DNA of 11,793 nt from Candidatus Omnitrophota bacterium (lineage in GTDB: Bacteria; Omnitrophota; Koll11; Zapsychrales; Fredricksoniimonadaceae), in NCBI GenBank assembly GCA_023247595.1, contig JAHFGF010000035.1, positions 1 to 11,793 of the forward strand. Reading direction: 5' to 3'. The notes below the pieces were generated by a model. The model had not been told where the DNA came from. It saw only the letters and a list, made by a program, of their open reading frames with translations, and did no database searches. Made by a program: the position numbers and the translations under genes. This document shows positions 7,077 to 11,793 of this stretch, piece by piece (position 1 is the stretch's first letter; every line of letters starts with the position of its first letter).

Positions 7077-7101
7077 CTGGTCTCATTTTTTTTGAGACCA
7101 G
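7077..7101 (+). terminator. Perfect 9-bp hairpin, terminator or leader element
   Basis: CTGGTCTCA (7077-7085) and TGAGACCAG (7093-7101) are exact reverse complements enclosing a loop of seven T. It follows the HD-GYP gene by 47 bp. The downstream sequence is T-rich (TTCAATTATTTTT) but not an uninterrupted T tract, so intrinsic termination may be weak. Because a promoter match lies upstream of it, it could instead act in the leader of the SPOR gene. Confidence 0.55.
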
Positions 7102-7161
7102 TTCAATTATTTTTAGAAATTTAAATTGAAAATTTAACCTCATTTTAAAAAAGGCCAAACC

Positions 7162-7776
7162 GTGAATATTAATTATAAGCAGCCCCAATTCGAACTTTTC
7201 CCAGGAAGTTCGGGGGTTGACAATGATGCGTCCAGACCAAGGCTCTTTTTAGCCAATTTAACCCTCACCATAGAAAACCTTGTGGTTTTAAGCATTTTAG
7301 GTATAATGCTTGCTGTTTTTGCTTATTCTTTAGGAGTTGAACGGGGTAAGCATGTGATGACGGCTCAGTTGATGGACAAGGTTCCTGCTAAGCCGCTTGT
7401 AGCTCAAGCGCCTGTTGTGCAAACGCAGTCAGCCGCCGTCGTCAAAATTCCGGTGCAACAACCTCAAGCAACAGTAGCATCCGTTGCCGGTTCTGCACGG
7501 ACGCTGCAGCCTCAATCTGCGGTTGTGGTTGAACAAAAAACCTTAACGGCAGATCCGGCCTTTAAGTATACCGTCCAGGTCGCATCATACGCGGATAAGA
7601 AGTTTGCTAGAAAAGCCGCGTTGGATTTGGACAAAAAAGGGTTTAAGACCATTGTCATGCAGAAGGGCAAATACGCCATCCTCTGCGTCGGCAAGTTCAA
7701 CCAAAAGAACGAAGCAAAAGTAATTATCGCTAAGTTGAAACCGCAATATAAAGATTGCCTAGTAAGGAGTATGTAA
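7162..7776 (+). CDS. Single-pass membrane protein with SPOR domain
   Basis: This 204-residue protein has a short cytoplasmic N-terminus, one transmembrane helix (about 37-57: ENLVVLSILGIMLAVFAYSL), an Ala/Val/Pro/Gln-rich linker (about 72-130) and a C-terminal SPOR domain (about 135-204; YTVQVASYADKKFARKAALD, then GKYAILCVGKFNQKNEA). SPOR domains bind denuded peptidoglycan glycans at division sites, so a role in septal or cell-wall processes with the domain in the periplasm is inferred. The start is GTG at 7162, supported by AAAGG at 7150-7154. The gene ends ATG TAA directly before the next start and appears to be first in a cluster reaching aroB. Confidence 0.9.
   Translation: MNINYKQPQFELFPGSSGVDNDASRPRLFLANLTLTIENLVVLSILGIMLAVFAYSLGVERGKHVMTAQLMDKVPAKPLVAQAPVVQTQSAAVVKIPVQQPQATVASVAGSARTLQPQSAVVVEQKTLTADPAFKYTVQVASYADKKFARKAALDLDKKGFKTIVMQKGKYAILCVGKFNQKNEAKVIIAKLKPQYKDCLVRSM
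7764..7769 (+). promoter_or_regulatory. Strong Shine-Dalgarno for the small basic protein
   Basis: AAGGAG lies 8 nt before ATG 7778 and inside the last codons of the SPOR gene. It is the best Shine-Dalgarno match among the starts I inspected on the plus strand, suggesting high translation of the small basic protein. It also settles that start. Confidence 0.75.
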
Positions 7777-7777
7777 T

Positions 7778-8038
7778 ATGTCACTGCACCCATCATTGAA
7801 GATTGATAAAGCCAGCTCGACTCAGCGGACAGTTCTTTCCCGCGTCGAACGCATCAAAGAATTGATGAAAAAAGGACTGTGGACAGATGCTTCAAGTGTG
7901 ACGGCCCTGCCAAAGACAAAGATTGTCCGTATTAAAGCGAAGAAGAAGGCTGCTGCCGCGACTGCAGAAGGCGCTGCCGCTGCCCCAGCTGCCGGTGGTG
8001 CTGCCGCTCCAGCTGCTAAACCTGCCGCAAAAAAATAG
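7778..8038 (+). CDS. Chlamydia/Verrucomicrobia-family small basic protein with Ala/Pro-rich tail
   Basis: This is an 86-residue, strongly basic protein. The first 57 residues (MSLHPSLKID at the start, then VLSRVERIKELMKKGLW, DASSVTALPKTK and a Lys-rich IVRIKAKKK) match what I recall of the small basic protein family described from Chlamydiae, Verrucomicrobia and related PVC phyla (TIGR04137). Its molecular function is unknown to me; nucleic-acid or ribosome association would fit the charge. Residues 58-86 are a low-complexity Ala/Pro/Gly tail ending in AAKK, which I believe most family members lack; such tails occur in histone-like proteins. Neither membrane segment nor signal is present. It sits 1 bp after the SPOR gene. 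Confidence 0.85.
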   Translation: MSLHPSLKIDKASSTQRTVLSRVERIKELMKKGLWTDASSVTALPKTKIVRIKAKKKAAAATAEGAAAAPAAGGAAAPAAKPAAKK

Positions 8039-8057
8039 TTTTGGTTGTCCGTAACAG

Positions 8058-8858
8058 ATGAAATTAAAAATTCTGGTCTTAAGTTTGATGCTCTTTTGTT
8101 CATTGCCGTCTGGATGGGCGAAAGAGCATTTTCCTTTTCTGGGAGAAGTTTCCGCCGACAAAGTCAGCATTCGCGCCGGACAAAATGTGAATTTTGAACG
8201 GGTGGATATTTTGGCAGAAGGCACCAGTGTGATTGTTTATGAAGAGCAGTACGGCTGGTATCGAATCCAGCTGCCGGTGACTTCCAAGGGATTTGTACGG
8301 ATTGATTACCTTACTTTGGAGAATGATACGATCGCAAAGGTCTCTGGCAATAGGGTCAATGTGCGTGCCGGCAGAGGAGTTAATTTTTCCGCCTTGGGTC
8401 AATTGGAAAAGGGCACTTACGTGCGAGTCGTAAACAAGATGGATGATTGGCTGCAGATTGTTCCCGTCGCTGGCATGTTCGGATGGGTTAGCAAAGATTT
8501 TGTCCGTTTTAAATCGGAAAATCTTCCCAGCATGGAAAGTTTGGGGTTGACGTCCATTCACGAACCGGCCATCATTGATTCCAATATCGGTTCAGCGCCT
8601 CCCCAAAATAATTCTGATTCATCGATGGCTATTTCGGTAAGCGGTGTTGTTGAACCGGTTGCGCCCGTCGATATGCTCAATAATGCCAGTTATCAATTGA
8701 AAACAGAAGATGGAAAAACTTTTTACCTGCAGATTCACCCTGCGGTCATTGGTCATTTTTCCCGTGATGCCGTTAAAATTGATGGAAGTCTTGTCTCTGG
8801 CGTTGCCAGTCTGCCGCATCCTGTTATTGCTGTTAAAAAGTTTCAACTCGTCCTGTAA
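8058..8858 (+). CDS. Secreted tandem bacterial-SH3 protein
   Basis: The 266-residue protein begins with a signal peptide (KLKILVLSLMLFCSLPSGWA, probable cleavage after Ala21). Two bacterial SH3 (SH3b) repeats follow: about 28-86 (VSIRAGQNVNFERVDIL, then GWYRIQLP and KGFVRIDYL) and about 92-151 (VNVRAGRGVNFSALGQL, then DWLQIVP and FGWVSKDFV). SH3b repeats often bind cell-wall peptides or target wall-associated proteins, so a periplasmic or envelope role is inferred; no catalytic domain is present. A Ser/Pro/Asn-rich linker leads to a C-terminal region (about 210-266) that looks beta-rich and that I do not recognise. No good Shine-Dalgarno precedes ATG 8058, which lies 19 nt after the small basic protein. 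Its TAA shares a base with the next ATG (TAATG). Confidence 0.87.
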   Translation: MKLKILVLSLMLFCSLPSGWAKEHFPFLGEVSADKVSIRAGQNVNFERVDILAEGTSVIVYEEQYGWYRIQLPVTSKGFVRIDYLTLENDTIAKVSGNRVNVRAGRGVNFSALGQLEKGTYVRVVNKMDDWLQIVPVAGMFGWVSKDFVRFKSENLPSMESLGLTSIHEPAIIDSNIGSAPPQNNSDSSMAISVSGVVEPVAPVDMLNNASYQLKTEDGKTFYLQIHPAVIGHFSRDAVKIDGSLVSGVASLPHPVIAVKKFQLVL

Positions 8859-9484
8859 TGATTGAGCTCGTCCTCGCCATCATCATAGCCCTTGTTCCCG
8901 CCATCATCCTTCATGAATACGCGCATGGTTGGGTGGCCAATCAATTGGGAGACCCTACCGCCAAGCTGTTGGGCCGTCTGACATTAAATCCCATCCGTCA
9001 TATCGATCCGATGGGAAGCATAATTATTCCCGGGCTTTTATTTCTTGCGTATTTCAGCGGATGGACCAATCATTTGCTGTTATTCGGTTGGGCTAAACCA
9101 GTGCCGGTCAACTTCTCAAAGCTGAATGTGCCCAAGCGTGATATGATGCTTGTTGCCGCCGCCGGTCCGTTGGTTAATGTTCTGCTTGCGATGCTCATCG
9201 GCGCCGTAATTAAATTATTTCCGTCGCAAAACACATTGATGGATGTTTTAATCTGGGCCATTGAATTGAATCTGACGTTAGCTGTTTTTAATATGATTCC
9301 CATTCCGCCTTTGGATGGTTCTAGAATTGTTTCAGGTTTGCTTCCAAACCAGATGGCGTATACGTATAACCGGTTAGAACCTTTTGGTATTTTGATTGTC
9401 CTTGTTTTGCTGCAATTTGGATTGCTGCGATTTATTTATCCGATTGTTGAACATCTGTCGATTCTCTTTGGAGTCAACCCATGA
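8858..9484 (+). CDS. Site-2-protease-family (M50) membrane metalloprotease
   Basis: This 208-residue multi-pass membrane protein belongs to the compact M50B site-2-protease group. The zinc motif HEYAH (residues 19-23; His19, Glu20, His23) lies in the first transmembrane segment and the third ligand is Asp153 in NMIPIPPLDG (145-154). FGWAKPVPVN (76-85) and AAAGPLVN (100-107) are typical of the family. About four to five hydrophobic segments are seen. No PDZ domain is present, so it is not an RseP-type protease; substrates of this short group are mostly unknown. Its start overlaps the SH3 gene's stop, and its stop overlaps aroB by ATGA, implying translational coupling through the cluster. Confidence 0.93.
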   Translation: MIELVLAIIIALVPAIILHEYAHGWVANQLGDPTAKLLGRLTLNPIRHIDPMGSIIIPGLLFLAYFSGWTNHLLLFGWAKPVPVNFSKLNVPKRDMMLVAAAGPLVNVLLAMLIGAVIKLFPSQNTLMDVLIWAIELNLTLAVFNMIPIPPLDGSRIVSGLLPNQMAYTYNRLEPFGILIVLVLLQFGLLRFIYPIVEHLSILFGVNP

Positions 9485-10569
9485 AAAGTATCCCCGTGAA
9501 ATTAAAAGATAACAGTTATGACATTGTCATCGGAAGTCAAATCCTTGCGCAATTACCCCGGCAGATTTCTTCTTTGCCGCTCGGCAAGGATGCCGTGATT
9601 ATTACGGATAAAACCGTTGAACGATTGCACGCGGCCAAAGTGGCTGCTGTTTTAAAGGACAGCGGTTTTACCGTTAAAGTATTTGCTGTTCCGGCGGGGG
9701 AGAAGAGTAAGTCCGGTCAAGTGGCGTTAAGTCTTATTGAAAAAATTGCCCAGTATGACGTGAATAAAAAGATTTTTATTATCGCGCTCGGCGGCGGTGT
9801 CATCGGAGATTTAGCTGGCTTTGTCGCGGCGGTTTATAAGAGAGGGGTCGCCTACATCCAAATGCCGACGACCTTACTGGCGCAGATTGATTCAGCCATT
9901 GGAGGTAAGGTGGGGATTGACCTGACGGTTGGAAAAAATCTGGCCGGCGCCTTTTATCAGCCCAAGTTGGTTTTTTCCGATGTCCAATATTTAAAAACTC
10001 TTGATCAGCGGCAGATTCGAAATGGTCTGGCCGAGGCGGTTAAATACGGAGTGATTCTTAATCCGGATTTTTTCAGTTTTCTGGAAAAAAATCATCAGGC
10101 ATTCATTCGATTTGATGAAAAGATTATGACAACTGTCGTCGAAATTTGCGCGCGTCTGAAGGCGGAGATTGTTTCCAAGGATGAACGTGAAACAACAGGA
10201 TTGCGGATGATCCTCAATTTCGGTCACACCCTCGGGCATGCGGTTGAAAATGCGGCCGGGTATAAACTCTATCATCACGGTGAAGCAGTGGCGTTAGGGA
10301 TGAGGATGGCGGCTTATATTTCAGAAAGACTGGGTATGCTCAAGGCAGGAGACGCCAAACGGCTGAATGATTTATTGACGAAAATTGGGCTTCCGGTGAA
10401 GATTGCGAAAGTTCCAAAATCAAAGATTTTGGCAGCTATGCATCATGATAAAAAATTTGTAGCAGGAAAAAATCGATTTGTATTAGCCCGTCGGATAGGA
10501 AAAGTTGAAATTGTTACAGGTCTGTCAAACGCGGTGATTGAATCTGCAATCAATCATTTTCAAAATTAA
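9481..10569 (+). CDS. aroB: 3-dehydroquinate synthase
   Basis: This enzyme converts DAHP to 3-dehydroquinate, the second step of the shikimate pathway, using NAD and a divalent metal. All hallmark motifs are intact in 362 residues: PAGEKSK (71-77), the NAD-binding LGGGVIGDLAGFVAA (103-117), RGVAYIQMPTTLLAQIDSAIGGK (121-143), KNLAGAFYQP (152-161), GLAEAVKYG (182-190), NFGHTLGHAVE (246-256) and YHHGEAV (264-270). The expected metal ligands are Glu185, His249 and His266. The length is standard. It starts by ATGA overlap with the protease gene and ends tail to tail with the minus-strand gspB-like gene, whose stop codon overlaps its own. No other aro gene lies in the window. Confidence 0.97.
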   Translation: MKSIPVKLKDNSYDIVIGSQILAQLPRQISSLPLGKDAVIITDKTVERLHAAKVAAVLKDSGFTVKVFAVPAGEKSKSGQVALSLIEKIAQYDVNKKIFIIALGGGVIGDLAGFVAAVYKRGVAYIQMPTTLLAQIDSAIGGKVGIDLTVGKNLAGAFYQPKLVFSDVQYLKTLDQRQIRNGLAEAVKYGVILNPDFFSFLEKNHQAFIRFDEKIMTTVVEICARLKAEIVSKDERETTGLRMILNFGHTLGHAVENAAGYKLYHHGEAVALGMRMAAYISERLGMLKAGDAKRLNDLLTKIGLPVKIAKVPKSKILAAMHHDKKFVAGKNRFVLARRIGKVEIVTGLSNAVIESAINHFQN

Positions 10570-11255
10570 TTGCCCATGATTTTAATGGTGCGTTCTTCCC
10601 CGTCTTCGATGATGGTCACGCCTTTTGTGGTAATCTTCAAAATTTTAACGCCGTCGACCATATCGCCCTCTTCATAAATTTGTCCGTCCACCAGCGCTAA
10701 ATTTTGTTCTCCCTTAGTCATGATGCCGTTGATAATGAGGCGGCTTGGAGTTTTATTAGAGGATTTCTTAATTGTTGCCGCAGGTGCGGTGTTTTCAGCA
10801 ATGGTTCTGGCGGGTTTTTGTCTAGGAGCAGGGGCAGGAGTCGCCATTTTCGGAACTGCGGCGACGGCAGCAACGGCAACAGGCTTGGAAGGATTTGTTT
10901 GTTTGAATTGTTGTTTTTGTTTGGATTGCTTAAATTGGTTCCATTGACTGGAGACTTGGTTGGCTAATACGAGAACGACAGATTGTTTTTTAACAATGGG
11001 GACGAAAAGGCCGATCAGTAAACACAGAATGCCTAAAACAATGACTAAATGGGATTCGTTTTGTTTTGGTTTTTGTTTTTGATGAGACTCTGACATTTCG
11101 TTGACCTGTTTTTGAACTTCCGCGGGTTGAAATCCGGCTTTTTGCGCCGGGATCAATTCTTCTTGGGCGACATTTGTATTTAATTCAGACGCCTGGGGGG
11201 TGGAGTGGCCTATTTGGTTTTGCAATTTTTTTAACGCGTCGTTGATGATGCTCAT
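10566..11255 (-). CDS. gspB: GspB-like secretion/pilus accessory protein
   Basis: The 229-residue protein opens with MSIINDALKKLQ, the conserved cytoplasmic motif of GspB/ExeB-type proteins. One transmembrane helix follows (about 70-88: LVIVLGILCLLIGLFVPIV), then a Gln/Lys-rich stretch and an Ala/Pro-rich linker (about 100-170), and a compact C-terminal domain (about 172-228: LIINGIMTKGEQNLALVDG, EGDMVDGVKI, GVTIIEDGEERTIKI) typical of this family. In characterised systems GspB partners the ATPase GspA to help the secretin cross or assemble in the peptidoglycan layer. The gene overlaps the upstream gspA-like gene by ATGA and has a GGGAGG ribosome-binding site (complement of 11266-11271). Assignment to type II secretion rather than a type IV pilus or another secretin system is open. 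Confidence 0.78.
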   Translation of the reverse strand: MSIINDALKKLQNQIGHSTPQASELNTNVAQEELIPAQKAGFQPAEVQKQVNEMSESHQKQKPKQNESHLVIVLGILCLLIGLFVPIVKKQSVVLVLANQVSSQWNQFKQSKQKQQFKQTNPSKPVAVAAVAAVPKMATPAPAPRQKPARTIAENTAPAATIKKSSNKTPSRLIINGIMTKGEQNLALVDGQIYEEGDMVDGVKILKITTKGVTIIEDGEERTIKIMGN

Positions 11256-11793
11256 GTGCTGATAACCTCCCGAGCGGCTTGGTGGATGATATCCGAATCA
11301 ATGGTATAGCTGTCTTTAACGAAACCTGCTAAAAGGGCGCGATCACAGATGATGTTGATCAATCGCGGAATGCCTTTGGAGTACATTGAAACAGTAAGGA
11401 ATGCGTCTTGTGTAAATTGAATTCTACTTAAAGACCCTGCTGTTTTCAAGCGGTGTTGAATATAATTTTTAACATCCTCCGGCTGCAATGGAGTGATGTG
11501 ATACCGCACCGTCACCCGTTGATTAAGTTGCCTGAGTTCGGGAAGTTTTAAATGGTCAAATAATTCCGGCTGTCCGACGAGGAGAATTTGCAGCAGTTTA
11601 TGCTTTTCGGTTTCTAAATTGGAAAGTAGCCGGATTTCTTCCAGTTGTTTCACGTTTAAATTTTGAGCTTCATCAATGATGATGGCGACATTGTTGCCTT
11701 GGCTGGACTGGTCCAGTAAAAAAGCGTTAAGACTTTCAGTCAGTTCCAGTTTGTTTTCCGTTTGATGATTGGCAATCCCTAAGTCTCTGAGAA
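11252..11793 (-). CDS. gspA: GspA/ExeA-family AAA ATPase, 5' part outside the window
   Basis: The reading frame is open through the right edge, so the N-terminus, including the Walker A motif, is missing. The visible 179 residues begin near LRDLGIANH and contain the Walker B box VAIIIDEAQNL, the ELEEIRLLSNLE-like helix (here KQLEEIRLLSNLET), the sensor-1 segment ILLVGQPEL and the sensor-2 region SKGIPRLINIICDRALLAGF, all diagnostic of ExeA/GspA-type ATPases. A GTG at 11651-11653 could be mistaken for a start but lies just downstream of the Walker B motif. The protein would act at the cytoplasmic face of the inner membrane with the GspB-like partner encoded immediately downstream. Whether the full protein carries a C-terminal peptidoglycan-binding domain can be excluded: it ends soon after the ATPase domain. 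Confidence 0.9.
   Translation of the reverse strand, partial: LRDLGIANHQTENKLELTESLNAFLLDQSSQGNNVAIIIDEAQNLNVKQLEEIRLLSNLETEKHKLLQILLVGQPELFDHLKLPELRQLNQRVTVRYHITPLQPEDVKNYIQHRLKTAGSLSRIQFTQDAFLTVSMYSKGIPRLINIICDRALLAGFVKDSYTIDSDIIHQAAREVIST

Noticed and set aside
7822..8103. Minus-strand open frames across the small basic protein rich in Ala and Gly.
   Set aside because: They arise from the GC-rich Ala codons of the plus-strand tail; they lack family features and conflict with a well-supported gene with a strong RBS.
10704..10967. Plus-strand open frames opposite the gspB-like gene.
   Set aside because: They mirror the Ala/Pro/Gln low-complexity linker of the real minus-strand gene and have no recognisable features.
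11252..11653. A complete 133-residue protein starting at GTG 11653 on the minus strand.
   Set aside because: The frame stays open to the window edge, and the upstream residues include the ExeA-type Walker B box, so this is an internal GTG of a truncated gspA-like gene.

Overview
The window reads as ordinary, densely packed bacterial chromosome, and I infer it comes from the PVC superphylum or a near relative, with Omnitrophota as my best guess. The best taxonomic clue is the small protein at 7778-8038. Its start (MSLHPSLKID) and middle (LPKTK followed by a lysine-rich stretch) match, from memory, the Chlamydia/Verrucomicrobia small basic protein family. NlpD-like, SPOR-domain and GspA/GspB genes point to a double-membrane cell. 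Base composition is moderate and even. I see no insertion sequences, phage genes or CRISPR arrays.

Layout. (1) 1-1107: thiE (thiamine phosphate synthase) followed by a small unrecognised lipoprotein. (2) 1108-1458: a 351-bp gap holding three degenerate ATCCGTG-type repeats, a complete tRNA-Gly(CCC), and a long AT-rich inverted repeat that runs right up to the next start codon. (3) 1459-4228: a translationally coupled trio (ATGA overlaps) of a NlpD-like LysM/LytM lipoprotein with a degenerate active site, a P-loop ATPase with a winged-helix-like region and an unusual C-terminal domain, and a YfcE/MJ0936-type metallophosphoesterase. (4) 4270-7029: a HIT-family nucleotide hydrolase/transferase, a dGTPase-like HD phosphohydrolase overlapping it, and a GAF plus HD-GYP protein whose metal site looks eroded. 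(5) 7030-7161: a good promoter match and a perfect 9-bp hairpin. (6) 7162-10569: a SPOR-domain membrane protein, the small basic protein, a secreted tandem-SH3 protein, a site-2-protease-family membrane protease and aroB, with short gaps or overlaps. (7) 10566-11793, minus strand: gspB-like and gspA/exeA-like genes convergent on aroB; gspA runs off the right edge.

Functional themes. Envelope and cell-wall handling recurs: NlpD-like lipoprotein, SPOR, SH3, site-2 protease and the GspA/GspB pair linked to secretion or pilus assembly. It is interleaved with housekeeping metabolism (thiamine, nucleotide clean-up, shikimate pathway). The most notable points are two proteins that keep their folds but have apparently lost key active-site residues, the Ala/Pro-rich tail on the small basic protein, and the repeat-rich gap around the tRNA. 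I found no convincing wholly new multi-gene system; the least explained item is the ATPase at 2118-3755.
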